Part shown: positions 1 to 12,139 of the stretch, piece by piece | How positions within the stretch are numbered: position 1 is the first letter of the stretch | Layout: each line of letters begins with the position of its first letter | DNA from: Stemphylium vesicarium | Taxonomy: Eukaryota; Ascomycota; Dothideomycetes; Pleosporales; Pleosporaceae | Direction of reading: 5' to 3' | Assembly: GCA_004380135.1 (NCBI GenBank) | Contig: QXCR01000023.1 | Location: 187,781 to 251,780 of the forward strand | Length of the DNA stretch: 64,000 nt | The notes under the pieces: generated by a model | Told to the model about the DNA's origin: nothing | The model's input: the letters and a program-made list of their open reading frames with translations, nothing else | Databases searched by the model: none | Made by a program: the position numbers and the translations under genes

Positions 1-2509
1 AGTAGTACCTTGTTAGGTGCCCCGGTCCTAACCCAGGGTCTCTCACCCGAGTCGTGCAAGCTGTAGCCACGGGAACTAAGTGGAAGACACATGCGGCAAA
101 TATCGTGGGCATGCGCAGTCTGATCCGAACACCCGAGACTGGAAAAGTGACAAAAGTATTATCCCATTTTTTGAAAGCTTGGAGTGGATGCAGCAGTTGT
201 ACCGAAACGCTACGGTCATCGAGGATTCCGGGAAACCAGGTGGAAGGTATGCCTGGCAAGAATCGAGTTCACCTGCGCATTCCAGGCTGCCATTGATCAC
301 GCTATCACTGATCCAGCATAGCTTGTGTATCTGTACTAGCTTAAACCCTGCAGCGGTCCGTCGACTACGCACAGGTAATCTCAACCTCCTCAAACTTTAA
401 AAAAATGGGGATTCTCCCATCCAACCGGCATTCGACAGCGAATTTACTGCTTTACCCTATCCTCCTTCGTCCTTTTTCGATTCGAAGCTTCACAGGGAGC
501 TAGTAATTTCTGGTTCTTGTCTTTCGGAGTAGCCTCTTTGAGCCCAACGCGTTGTGACAACGACAACATTGCTGCATTCGGATGTGCGGCATCCGCCAGT
601 TGTATGGTCCGTCGAAATGCCTTGCAGGACGCAGAGTTTGTCTGTCACTGCGTATAATCGCGTCAAAGCGACGATCCAAGTGTGCCACTGGAGGTTCAAT
701 GACCTGCACGCAGGAAGTGACAATGCGATCTCCCACGGTCTGCATTCGGGAGCAACCCGCTGCGGTGATTTTCTGATCGGTCATATTTATACATGACGCT
801 GACATCGAATCCTTCGCTCCCATCGTCCCAGCAGCCATGCTGATGGAATCGAATGGCGCATCCTCCACATGGCCCAAGTGTTCCTGTGTTGATACTGACT
901 CGATCTTAGCCCCAGATGTGTCTCCTGCCGGTAATATACAACTGCGGTGAAGCATGTGTGTGGCTGCCACGCTACCCGCGAGCGATGGCGTACGCAACGC
1001 TTGGGCGCTATGTTCTCGAGACGGGGCACGGCAAGACGTTTTTGGCTTTGGGTGCGAAGAACCACATTCCCATGTCGATTGCAGCGCGCTATCGCGGTAT
1101 TTACCTATCACGGCAGCCGTTCGCGCAAGGATAATCCTGTCGCATCGTCCCGCCATTGGCCGACCCCTTGACCCCGTGCTAGAGCACTGAAAAGGGTTCG
1201 CATCGTCGTGTGCAATGAGCGCCGCCCAATGTTTATGTACGAAGACGTTGCCTTGCGGTTTGATCTTGGCCCTGCATTCTACACTTGTTGAGCCACGTGC
1301 AACATCTCGCCGATTTACGCGCAAGCTGCATCGGGCCTCCTACCCATTTTCTTCTGGGGTCTTCCTAGTCATCACTCTGGAGTCAGGTACACTCGCCCTG
1401 CTCCGCTGTTGTCGCGGGTAGCGGTACAGGACATATGACAGTTCTCTGCTTCGGAAGGCTGCAACCGTCCCGTTTCACCGGGTACGGTCGACGGCAAGGA
1501 AATTACCCCTTCGCCGCGATTTGGTAGGAAAGCTACTGCTAGGTGCAATTTGAGTCGCCCAGCCGCGATCCACGTAGCGCGCAACATATGAATGCCGCGA
1601 ACAAAAGTATGCTACGCGAACATATGGTAGGTCGGAAGGTTCGAAAACGGTAAACCAAAAGTAAGTTGCGGCAATGTGTTCGGCGTACGTGAAGACTAAT
1701 CTTCGCAGGCAAAGGCTAGTCAGAGTTAACGTTCCAGGCAGGTGTGGCGGAACGCTAACATGGCCTAGTAATGCGAAGCCGCTAAAGTTCAGTAATGCAA
1801 GGCTTCAGCATTAGGCCCTTGGTGGATTTGAAGTCTGACAGAATGCCTGTCCACGTCTTCCCAATAAGATGGTTGGCACCACGCGTTAAGCTAAAAAATC
1901 TTCCAATTCGCCGTTGAAGTAACGACAAGCTGACAGTCTCACACAAGGTGCTGACAATACGAGCTGTGCTTATTCCCGCGTCCGACAATTCTTGTCCGGT
2001 TACAAGGCAGTTGACATACATAGTACAGTGTATCGACATACCTTGTCCGACTAGACCTGAAAACCGAAAGCAATATGGGTTAGTCCATTCATATATTGCA
2101 GGATCACATGTCATGCGTACCCTAATCTACTGGTGTACATGTATACTACAGACACCATTGTACGGGAGACTCCGTTTATCCACTTGGATCCAGAACCACG
2201 TGGGCGTTGGACAGCTCAAACATCAACCGAGCTAGGAAGTTAGATCCAGGTTTCAGTATAGCCTTGCATACATGTAGCCACTTGAAAAGCTTGTATCACA
2301 ACACAGCCTGTGATAGAAAGAACTAACATCCTGTAGCTCGACTTCTATCACTGGGTATGTACCGGAATACTGGCGAAGGAATAATCGATCTTGGAGTGTC
2401 CACAAAACTTCCATGCCATTATGGCAGAAAGGGAACCGAGATTACATCAAAACACCCATTGCCTCCTACTAACCGCTCGAAACCAACCTCACGCAAACAT
2501 CTCATCCCC
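1..2509. other. Gene-poor left end
   Basis: I see no supportable gene in these 2.5 kb. The longest open frame (minus strand, 500-1324) begins at TTG, has no recognisable domain and a composition unlike the real genes nearby. No tRNA, transposase or cysteine-rich exon pattern could be read here. The base composition is ordinary, so this is not an AT-rich RIP block like the right end. Confidence 0.5.
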
Positions 2510-4322
2510 TCATGTAGGAGGATTCGCGCTAAAGTCTTGAGATGGATTGCCCGCTCTATGCTCAGTCTTCTGCTCGCACTTCTTGAACGGATGTTTCAGG
2601 TACCTTGGAATCTGCGAATCACCCGGCTTCCTTAGCCTATCCAGCGACGAGTGGATATCGATGTTATTATGTCCTTTACAGTGCCCATTCTTATTGCAAA
2701 AGTGCTCCCAGTCCTCGGAGAACATCAGACCCCTCAAAATGGGAAACTGTTTAGTTTCGTCCTTGTTAATATTCCAGAAGTGATTATTCCTGCCAAAGTC
2801 GCGGCACATACACGGGTAGTTGCGACGCTTGGTCTCCCAAACACTCGAGATGGCCTCTCCGCCTGAATTGCGGCAAATCGGCAAAGTGAAGAGGCCAGGA
2901 AGCTTTCCAAGGTTCGTTCCAACTCCCTTCCCGCGTGTAAGAGCAGAAGCGACTTCCTTGTAATCGAAGAGCTCAAGGGCGTTTTGCAGCTTGTTCTCGT
3001 GGACGAAGAGCGAAGAAGGAACAACATCCTTGATGGTAAATCCATAAGCGTCGGGAATTTCGATCCCGAAGGTTTCGGTAACCAGTTGGACCGTGGATCC
3101 TGGCGTGCTTGTCTCCACTGCCCGACGCGTACTCCTGGGACTTATCAAGGGCGTAAACATGGTACGCCCGGTTCGGCCGTTCGGGCAGGCAGACTCGGCT
3201 TTCCTGAGGTCCACGCCTATCATTCCAACAGCCAGCCGGTGAATTGGCATCGATGATGTAGGACCTCTCCCACGCCCAGAGCGCATTCATAACGCCTGCC
3301 CGCATGAGTTGATTGGAATTCCTCCGGACCGCAGACTGTATGGGATCATCTTTCCTGAAGAAATACTCGCCTTTGAGGATATCCAGCAGATCCTGACCAT
3401 GCTCATTCCATTCTCCCTCCATGAATTCTTCCATGACGCGGATGACATTGTTCAACCCCGAACGACTGAACTCGTTCAGCCCAGCAAGTATTTGGTCTTT
3501 TAAATTCGCCTTGTTATCGGGAGGAACATCTCGAACAGCATTCATAGGACCGACCATAGAAGCGTACTTATTTGCCATTAAATTCATCGCCGCGGCCGCT
3601 AGGGCCGCCCCTGCGCCTGCGCCTGCTGACAACACTCCTCCCACGCCGCCAGCCATCAGTGATACCGACGAGCCAATCGCCAAGCCAAGCATCTCCTTCT
3701 TTCTTTCATCTTCCAAATTTTGCTGGATCCGCGATACAGCGCTATGTTTGTCCACCAAGGCTGGTATCCGGTTCGCCATGTACGCAGCGGATTCCCCGAG
3801 TCCAGTACGCATACTACTGTACAAATGATCCAACCCAGCGATCTGTTCAAACACATAACACGCCATCTGTTTGTCATACATTGGGAGATCGGCCTTGAGA
3901 TGCATGCACGAGAACAGCGAACAAGCGCCGATCGTGTCGCAGAACACCGAGCTCGGGGTCAGGCTAAGAGCGTACTGGTCGCGCAGGTAGTTGGGGAAGT
4001 TCTTGTAGAGTGGATTGCTGAGGAAGCGATCCCAGTGGTCCTCGACCCATGCTCGGATGACGGTGAGGTTTTGCGCCCAGAATTGCGCGGTGGGGACTTG
4101 GAGACCGCAGCATGGCTGGAGAGATGTAGGTGCTGGGGCGCTCACTTTGTAGGTGCTGCGTGGTGGAGGTTTTCGGGCTAGGTGGAGGGGGTCAAAGGTT
4201 GCGTTGGGGAATGCTTCGGAAGAGTAAGGTGCTGCTGCTGCTGTGGTGATGCAGATTGCCAGGCTCGTCAATTTGAGCAAGGTAGCGATGAGAGCTGTAG
4301 CAGCCCTCGTGGTGCTTATCAT
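2510..4322 (-). pseudogene. Secreted protein with glycine-rich core, frameshifted
   Basis: The reading frame starts at ATG 4322 with a signal-peptide-like N-terminus (MISTTRAATALIATLL, then an alanine-rich end). It has paired cysteines (QPCCG; FCDTIGACSLFSC) and a long hydrophobic Gly/Ala segment at about residues 208-245, with GG and GAGAGA spacing resembling a glycine zipper. The C-terminal third (CLPERPNRAYHVYAL, then GIEIPDAYGFTIKDVV) lies in two different frames. The switch falls near 3115-3135, just after the codons for DKSQEY. Skipping one base joins them, and no intron of plausible length fits. The second frame runs on to a TGA at 2510. The family is not recognised beyond being typical of uncharacterised fungal secreted proteins. 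Either this is a recent pseudogene or there is a base-call error. A membrane-inserting role for the glycine-rich segment is only a guess from composition. Confidence 0.6.
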
Positions 4323-5486
4323 GGCTCTTGATTCTAGATCCTGTAGTGGTTGCAGTGCAGGAAGTCTGGAGTTTACTCAAGTATCTTCGAGTAAACAGCA
4401 ACTCGGAGAATGGAAAGATATTTAAGTAACTAAGATTCATCGAACTAGTAGGGTAGTAGGGCTTTCCGCATTATCACCGTCTGACAGCTTCATGTCGACG
4501 TGTAACAGGGAGTCATCATCGCCCGATATGCGGGGGAGGGGGGGGGGGGGGTGGTACTCCAGATCCTGGGACGAACTGTCCGCCGTGAGGATTCAGGGAC
4601 CAAACAGCCAGTCACGGATTGGGAAATCCATGATGGTTTAGCCGCAGAACCTCCGGCCCCTTGGATACCATTCGAGCTGCGTCAACTGATCAGAGATAGA
4701 CGTGTGATAGCACCGTAATAGTCGGCTCATGGAAGGCGAACTTGCACTTCACATCACATAGCGACAGAAAATATCGCACGAATCCTGGACGTCTAAGCGG
4801 CCCCGACGTGACCAAGATTTACGTCAACATCGCGACGTCTAATGCGTAGGTGTGCGAGCAATTGCGTCTATCATCACACTGTAGTCTAGATCCTACACTA
4901 CCATTGTACAAGAAACATACACAATACTTTCGTTCCTCAGCTATATTCTCCACCTGATTTCCCACGATTGCCAGTCGCCGGCGTCCATCTTCAACTAGTA
5001 CAACTAAAACCCGGTATCGCAGGTGCGATGTCATGAACTTTCAAATTTTATTCGAAGCACTAACAATTCAAAGTCCCATGTTACTGTGGGTATACTTTTT
5101 CTTCGTGCCTTGACCCAGCTTGGATGGACCAGAAAAGCGAGTAGTTTCGTCTGCGGCGGGTAAGAAAGAGGAAGAAAAGGCATTGGGTCTTGGTACACGT
5201 CACTTATGGAGAAGGCAATAGACTGACGATTCCATCGCGTCGTCCTAGATTGTTACATTCGGCTTTCACCTGGGGCGTTTTCGGAGACTTGTCGAGAGAG
5301 CGCGAGAGGTATGTTGCATCAGACATACGGTTTGGAAAGTAAAACAAAAAAAATAAACTCTCATATAAACAAACAGGTTCCAATAATCAAGATTATGAGT
5401 TCCATTCTTCTATCATCGAGCTTGACTTTCCGCTCAACATAGCCAAGCCCCATCCCACCCGTCCCCCCTTAAGAACAAAAAGTCGC
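4323..5486. other. Intergenic, with a 14-G run
   Basis: No gene is seen between the secreted protein and the aldolase. A homopolymer of 14 G occupies 4538-4551, preceded by GGGGGA; it is a likely sequencing and assembly weak point. The part next to the aldolase stop is presumably its 3' untranslated region. Confidence 0.5.
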
Positions 5487-6368
5487 TTACACCCTATCCG
5501 CCATGCCCTCACCCCCCATCCACACAATATACCTCTCGATACTGCTCTGCATCCTCTCCGTCGCCTTCTCAATCAGCCCCGTAATCGGGGTCAAACCCGC
5601 CTGCTCCTTCATAACCTCGATAAAACCATCATTAAACGCATCATTAATATTAACCTTGGCAACGCCACACTCAATACACTCCTTGAGCAGTTTCTCCTGA
5701 AACCATTCCGCGCCCGCACCATGCAGTACGAGACTAACGCGGTCCCCGACTTTGGCATGCACGCGCTTGAGACGTTCATAGTCGAGTTGCGGGCCCTGGG
5801 GCCCGTATTTACCGTGGACGTTTCCGAAAGCCGGGGCCAGCCAGTTTATCCCTGTGGCGACAAAGTCTTCGGCTTGTTCGGGGGTGGTGAGGATGGCTTC
5901 GAGACCCATTTCGCTCAAGTCACCGACGCCGTCTTCGCCGCCGTCGATACGCCCCGGTTCCGCCTCCGTGATGATGCCCCGTTCGTTGCAGTACTTGACT
6001 AGCTCGGCTGTCTTTTCTAGGTTGTCGTCGAAATGGCTCATGTCGACCATGATGCCGTCGAAGCCGTGAGCGAAGTTTGCCGCTTTCTTCACCATTTCCG
6101 GCGTCTGCGCGTGGTCCATGTGTAGCGCGACGGGCACGCTGGCTTTGTCCGCGGCTTCGCGTGCGGCGTGCAGGAGGATGCCGTCGGCGTAGGTTATCGC
6201 CCAGGGGAAGAGTTGGATAATTAGGGGCGCGCGCTTGGCTTCTGCGGCTCGGATCGAGGCGATGATGCCTTCAACGTTGTAGCAACATGTTGCGCAGATG
6301 GCGTATTTGTTCGCCGCGGCGTGCGCGACGAGCTTGACGGCTTTGTTTTGGGAGAGGTCGGGCGCCAT
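5487..6368 (-). CDS. Class II fructose-bisphosphate aldolase family protein
   Basis: This is a single-exon gene of 293 aa starting at ATG 6368. The class II (zinc) aldolase fold is clear. HMDHAQ near residues 83-88 provides the catalytic Asp85 and zinc ligand His86. EAEPGRI (around 135-141) provides the conserved acidic residue, GNVHGKYGP the ligand His185, and LHGAGAE the ligand His216. VNINDAFNDG near the C-terminus matches the phosphate-binding loop region. Enzymes of this family cleave ketose bisphosphates to dihydroxyacetone phosphate plus an aldehyde in the cytosol. At 293 aa it is shorter than the main fungal glycolytic enzyme (about 360 aa), and it resembles the tagatose-bisphosphate aldolase/KbaY-like branch, so a paralogue with another sugar substrate is more likely than the glycolytic enzyme. 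All metal and catalytic residues are present. Confidence 0.9.
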   Translation of the reverse strand: MAPDLSQNKAVKLVAHAAANKYAICATCCYNVEGIIASIRAAEAKRAPLIIQLFPWAITYADGILLHAAREAADKASVPVALHMDHAQTPEMVKKAANFAHGFDGIMVDMSHFDDNLEKTAELVKYCNERGIITEAEPGRIDGGEDGVGDLSEMGLEAILTTPEQAEDFVATGINWLAPAFGNVHGKYGPQGPQLDYERLKRVHAKVGDRVSLVLHGAGAEWFQEKLLKECIECGVAKVNINDAFNDGFIEVMKEQAGLTPITGLIEKATERMQSSIERYIVWMGGEGMADRV

Positions 6369-7068
6369 GGTGCGTGCTGTGTCTTTTTCTGTATCGTATG
6401 TAGTAATTCAAGGTTGCAATCCTACTTCAGTCTGTTGATGTGAATGGGAAGAACGCAGTTTGATATGGGTGGTGATGATGCAACCTTTCCCCTCGTCATT
6501 CCGGTTGCATTTCCGATATTCCGAAGGCCCTCTTATGGTGGGGCTGTCGGCAACGGATCTTGTGTTTCGACGGCGGAAACACCGAGCCTTCGGGTCATTT
6601 GCCGGCTAATTCCAGGGCTTGTACTTTGGCTTTGGATACCGCGGGATACTCGATCGAGCATCACTTACCGCGGCCTTTGGATCATTGTACCTTGGGTCAC
6701 CCTGCAGCCGTTCGCCTGGATATTTAGGGTTGGTCCCGGTTTGGTGCCATCACGAGCTTGCTAGGATGGAGTTAGAGGGGAACATGCAAATCCCGAACAG
6801 GCCTCATCAGTTAAGTGGCGACTTGTGTTCCGTCCATGTTCTGAAAGGTATCTCGTGATGAACAAACCTTCCGGTCTCTCACCACTACTCAGCAACAAGC
6901 ACCACAATTGATTGGAATATGTCGAAAAGAAGTAGATTTGCTTGCGAGGTCTCGAAGCAGGCCGTGACATCACATCGCTTCATGCCCACCACACAGCAAC
7001 CGGTCATGATACCGCCCTCCAAACTACAAGCGTACGAAAAATATACCGCTGGCAATCGATAATATACA
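6369..7068. other. Intergenic between aldolase and PRI2
   Basis: No coding signal is seen in these 700 bp. They hold the promoter of the leftward aldolase gene and the 3' flank of PRI2. Confidence 0.5.
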
Positions 7069-8697
7069 CTACTCTTCCATCTTATCACCTCCATTAACAA
7101 TGCCTGCATTCCCTTCTCCCAAATGTTTCAACAGCCAACTCCTCTTGAAATACGTGTTTGGATGCACAATGGTATCCAGATCATTGTTACTCCAACTACC
7201 CTCATCCTTGACTTTCTTAATCTCCTTCTTATGGCTCCACTCGAAGACGCGGTTGCATGCTACGTGGTACCGCTGCTTACCCACGTCCTCTTTGACAACT
7301 TTCAGCACGTCGCGATCGTTGACGCCGACACGTTGAAGAAGAGTAAGCAGGTTGTCTGGTGTGAATGAGCGGTAGGGGCATCCGTGTGATTGACCAGGTC
7401 CGGGAAGAGGTTCAGTGAGAAGTTTTTGGCATGAATAAGGCGTGTAGCCGCGGCCGCGACGGTTTGCATCGCCACCAACGTCGCCGTAGGCGTGGCGGAT
7501 GTTGTACTTGTACTCTTTCTGGAATTTCTCGTCGGTTATGAGTTTGAAACTTCGCCGCCAGAACATTAGACATTCGTCCAAGCTTAGCCCAATGCCTTTT
7601 AGGAACAGAGTGTACTGGAGACGCCCGTAATGCTTGAGATGCGAGTTCTCCCGCAATGTCATGTGTAGATTGCGCATGCAAAGCGGGAAGTTTTGCGAGA
7701 GGGTGTCGATGCTGGCAGCGGTTATGGCGGATAGGCCGTTGATGTCGGCATCTGATGTGGAATATGCGGCGTCGGGCGCGGTGAAGGATTGGGAGAGGTG
7801 AGCGAGGATTGGTGCGAGACGGTCGTCTTCGTCGAGACGAGGAAGTGCTCGTGCAGTCAGCTATCAATGCGGTCAGCGAAAGAGTCCTGGGGAATGTATA
7901 ACAGGCGGGCGGCACACCTCAAGCGCCTCGTCCAACTTTTTGGTGAATTCGGCTACTACCAAACTCATCTGCTCACGTTGCGGAACGTATGCCATACCCC
8001 TCTTTAGCAGAACCTTTCTTTGGCCGACAAGTTCCGGTACTCTTTCCCAGTCAACCTTGAACCATTCCTGATCCTCAGTCTTCTTGATCCCGCTCGCCGC
8101 ATGTAATTCCTCTTTCAGCTCGCGCTTCTCGTCTTCCTTGACCTCTTCCCATTCCAAGTTCAGACTCCTCACGAAATCTTGCCGCTCTCGCAGGTCGTCA
8201 TCCTTGAAGCGAAGTGTGAATAGCATGGTCTCCAACCGCGAGAACCGCCGCCGGAGGTCTTCGGTGGATGAAAAGGCAAGCCGTAGTATGAAGTGCGAAT
8301 AGTGGTCCCGCCGCCTTTCTTCCTGTAGCTTCTGACTTCTCGATGAGTCTGACCGAAGTGGCAGGTATTTTTCCAGTATGCTCTTCATATACTCGACGGT
8401 TTCTTCTGGACTTCTGTTGCGGAAACTGCAGGCTTCGAGTTCGGAGAGAACTGTAGAGTTCATTGTCAGCACTACGACGTGGCAATGCGCATCGCACGGC
8501 TACTGACCCTTCAATCGGTTGATTGCCCATGTCTCAAACTCCTCCAGCGTGATCTCAGCCGTGGGTGGCAGCACATAGAAGTTGAGCCGGTGTTCATAGT
8601 TTTGTTGCTGGAACTCGGCCTTTGCAAACTGTCTTTTCTTGTAATCCAAGTTCGCACGGCGCTTGTAATCGACTCGGGAGTGATCGTGGCGAATCAT
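7069..8697 (-). CDS. PRI2: DNA primase large subunit
   Basis: There are three exons, 8508-8697, 7918-8450 and 7069-7860, giving 504 aa. Both introns (8451-8507 and 7861-7917) are 57 bp with GT-AG ends. The protein is the regulatory subunit of the primase heterodimer in DNA polymerase alpha-primase and acts in nuclear RNA primer synthesis. The four cysteines that hold the 4Fe-4S cluster are visible at about Cys302 (FPLCMR), Cys385 (YTPYSCQ), Cys402 (SHGCPYRSF) and Cys443 (YHVACNR). Their spacing of 83, 17 and 41 is close to the 80, 17 and 40 I know from the human protein. HLKHYGRLQYTLFLKGIGLS and YGDVGGDANRRGRGY are family signatures. The start at 8697 gives MIRHDHSRVDYKRR, the usual fungal N-terminus, and the frame upstream is closed by a stop without another ATG. 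Confidence 0.96.
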
Positions 8698-8991
8698 GTT
8701 GTCGTCGTTATCCTGTTGTTGCTCTACGGTTCCTGCGGGTTGGTGAGGCGGAGTGTTAAAGTGGCAGACGCGGTCGCGTCAACGCGAACACTTGCGCTAA
8801 CCGGATATAGCGCACGCGCATCCTGCGTGTCTGATAGGCTGTTTCATCCCATTCACATCGAAGGGCCTGTCGTCACATGCACGTCTATGGTCCAGAGATC
8901 GGGTTTAAATATTCTATTGGCTCTATGATATGCTCGTTCTATCCTCTAGGTGCATCCCCATTTCCAATGCACGTTCTTCAGTCACGCACAC

Positions 8992-10155
8992 TCATCCCAT
9001 CAAGTCGCCCAAAGCGTTCAAGTATGCGGTCGGTACCGTCGGTGCCCCCTCAGCCAGGAAATCTTCCTTCTTGCTGACACCCGTAAGTACAGCCAGCGTT
9101 CCTCCCAGCTTACCATCAATACCGAACTGGATGTCCGTGTTCAGTCTGTCTCCCACCATGCAGGTTCTGCTACGGTCAAACTTGAACTTGCCTTCTACAG
9201 CATCCATCATGGCTTGGCTTGGCTTGCCCAAGGACAGAGGAGCCCTTCCAATCGCCTTCTCAAGTGCAGCGCCAGACGAGCCAGCACCGGGGAACAAGGT
9301 ATGCGCCATCGGCAGCGTGCTGTCGATGTTCGTCGCAAGGTAGATTGCCCCACGCTGTAGGTACTGAAAGGCGATGGCTGTCTTCAGGTAGTTCGAATGA
9401 AAGTCCAGCCCACTGAGCACTACGCCGACATCTGGGTCGAGCAGGGTGCCGTTTGCGATGGCCTCGAAGTCCTCTGGTTGCCTAATGTCGCGGCGAAGTG
9501 CAGGATCGGTGCCTCCAATATATGGCACGCCCTCAGACTCCAGCTCCTGTTCTACGCCTGACTCTCCTAGCACAAACACCTTGTTCTTCGGGGCTGGCAG
9601 CTTGAGGATACGGGCGATGTATACTGCGGCGCTGTAGGATGAACCAAAGACTTCGTCCTGAAATCATGTCAACTGGTGGAAATGCTTGTAGACTGCGTCT
9701 CACGTACCACCTCGGCGGGGATGCCTAGTTTGTCAAACTTCTTCTTGTAGTCTGCGCGCGACTTTGTGCTGTTGTTGGTAACAAAGACGAGTTGTTTTCC
9801 TGACAACCAGTGTCAACACATGTTCTTTTCCATGGTATGCGACAATCGCACCTTTGCTTCTCAGCATTTGGAGTGTTTCCGGTACCTTGTCGTACAAGTG
9901 ATCGCCAGACCAGAGGACGCCTATTCTTTGTCACAATCAGTAGGTGGTCAGATAGTGTATTGCGATACGAGCAATATATCAGGCATCATCATTTGCAGCA
10001 GGACTTGTGCATACCATCGCAGTCGAAGAGGAAGACCTTTGATATTATGTGAGCACTCTTCACTGCAGCCTGATGCTTTGCAAACGTACGTCGAACTTGT
10101 CCAAGAAGCCATCTATGGCGGCCTTGTCGCCGGATAGGAACTGTGGCTTCGCCAT
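8992..10155 (-). CDS. PHO13: HAD-family phosphatase (4-nitrophenylphosphatase / 2-phosphoglycolate phosphatase)
   Basis: There are five exons: 10015-10036 is a 22-nt micro-exon, and the others are 10090-10155, 9852-9920, 9708-9799 and 8992-9657. Together they give 304 aa. The HAD motifs are intact once spliced. Motif I, FLFDCDGVLW, is assembled across the micro-exon and the next exon; motif II is VFVTNNSTKS, and the C-terminal metal site is CMVGDRLNTDIQFG. The cap domain holds DPDVGVVLSGLDFHSNY. Enzymes of this family remove phosphate from 2-phosphoglycolate and other toxic side products of glycolysis in the cytosol. Its length matches yeast Pho13 (about 312 aa). The stop of the gene lies about 300 bp from the PRI2 start, both leftward. 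The symbol is by homology to yeast. Confidence 0.93.
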
Positions 10156-10415
10156 GGTTGTCAAGTGTCTGGATATCTGCGACGTGGTGATGCACGGTGA
10201 ACCCTTGTTCGGAAAGTAATCTGGTGAAAGATGACGATGGTGGGGTGCTTGGCGCGGACCCTGCAGGCAGTTGCGGAACCAAACCGATCAGTTCCGAAGG
10301 CAACAAGGTACTCATTCTGTTCCCCAAAATTGTTCTTCAATCATTTCATCATTTGCTTGTATATTCTATGTTGCGTATCACATAAGAACATTTCTTACAG
10401 TTTGGATCGATCGAG

Positions 10416-12139
10416 TCAATCCACGATGATCTTCTTCTCCAGCTCCTCAAAGTTCTCGAAAAAGCTATCAAACAGGTTCACAGCGTGCTCAACATCGTGT
10501 GCACCGCCTGTCTCTCGGATACTGTGCATGCTGAGCTGAGGGTTGCCCAGGTCCAGAGTACGGGCACCCATGGCCGCTGACAGCATGGGACCGATAGTGC
10601 TTCCGCATGACGAATCGTTGCGGACCACGAAGAGTTGGAGTGGGACTCCTTCCTTGGTCGACGACATGCTGTAAGAGGCTGGTTTCGCACGACGCGCCGC
10701 CTCCTGAAGCAATACGATGCCCGGTGAGTTGGTGGCGTAGCGGGCGTTGGCGTTGATCTTTATCACAGTTCCCTTGTTCATCTCAGGCCTGTGTTGAGAC
10801 TCGTACTTGGCAGGGTAGTTGGGATGTACAGAGTGGGCCATATCGGCGGAAATGAGGAAAGAAGTTGCTAAAGTTTGCTCGTAGGCGGTGGCAGTATCAG
10901 CTTCAACCTTCTCGTACGACTTGTCGGAGCTGCTCTCGGAAGCCGGTAGAACGGACAGACGGCGGATAACAGCAGGCAAGAGATTGGAGTCTGCTCCTTG
11001 GGCGGTCTGAGAACCAATCTCCTCATGATCGAAGCATGCGATCAGCCGGATAGTGGAGTCGTTTTCCAGTGCCGAGGAAGAGGACAAACTCTTGATGAGT
11101 CCTTCCACGCTGCAGTACGTCATCATCAAGTTGTCGAGACGTGGGGAGAAGATGAGCTCGTTGTTCAGACCGCCGACGACCGACTTTTGCGTATCGTACA
11201 AGACCATCTCAAAGTCAACAATATCACTCGCTTCTGCACCTGCTTCCTCGGCGATGATGTCGACAATGTATGGATGATGTCTTGCCGTGGGAGCCGCGAG
11301 CGGTTCGAATGGACCTTCCTCTGTGCTCTTGGATTCGTCTTTGGACTCTTCAGTTTTGCCTTGACGGTTCAGCTCGGCTGCGACTAGGCCAGTGATGGGA
11401 AACAGCTGTGTCTCCTTGTTGAACTGGAAGTTCTCCTGGCGGTCAAGATGGATAGCCAGAGTGGGGATTCTCAGGATAGGTCGGTCCACCTTGACCAGGC
11501 GCTGCTCGATGTTGCCATCCTTTGTTCGCACCATTGCCCGACCAGCGATACTGAGGTCGCGGTCGAACCAAGTATGCCATAATCCACCGCCATATGTTTC
11601 GCATGCGACCTGGAGGAAGCCGTCGCTCTGTCGCTTGGAGACGGGCTTGATTCGAAGACAAGGCGAGTCGGTGTGGGCGCCAATCATGCTAATGGGGTTT
11701 CCTGCCTTCCATTGCTGGCCGATGGCGAAAGCGACGATGGAGGAAGTGTTGCGGGTCAAGTAGTATTTGCCGCCGGGCTGGAGCGTCGGCGCCCACGAAT
11801 CCCTTTCCTGAAATGCCTTGTCAGCAGCTGAACGATAGATTGTGACAATAGAACGGTTGCTGTCGTCAGAGCGTTATCAGGCATGAAGTCTTGAGCTTGC
11901 GTAGTGCAGCTACATCGGTCTAACGAGTAAAGCGAAGGCTCACCTTGATCTGCTTGAAGCCTGCCTTCTCTAGTCGTTCCTTTGCAGACTTGACTGCATG
12001 GAATGCTGTTGGAAAAGGTTAGCCTATATGCCCGTCCTCACGTCATCTCAATGGCGCTCAGATGCGACGTACGTGTAGGCGAGGCATTCACAAACGAGAG
12101 GAAGTCCTCGGCAGCTTTGAGAGAAGGCTTGGTCGTCAT
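10416..12139 (-). CDS. APE4: Aspartyl aminopeptidase (M18 family)
   Basis: The exons are 12073-12139, 11944-12005 and 10416-11807, with introns of 67 and 136 bp, giving 506 aa. The metallopeptidase family M18 is evident: GAHTDSPCLRIKP provides a zinc-binding His and Asp, FDHEEIGSQTAQGA the catalytic Glu pair, SADMAHSVHPNYP another metal ligand and MHSIRETGG the C-terminal site. These enzymes remove N-terminal Asp or Glu from peptides. In yeast the cytosolic enzyme Ape4 is also carried to the vacuole. The start MTTKPSLKAAEDFL at 12139 is preferred to a longer in-frame extension to 12244 because fungal homologues begin there. It is divergent from CDH1 across about 0.9 kb. A serine/glutamate-rich insert (KTEESKDESKSTEEG) follows the zinc region. 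Confidence 0.94.

Noticed and set aside
500..1324. 274-codon minus-strand open frame
   Set aside because: It opens at TTG, not ATG, has no domain or signal, and overlapping frames on both strands are equally open. Probably chance.
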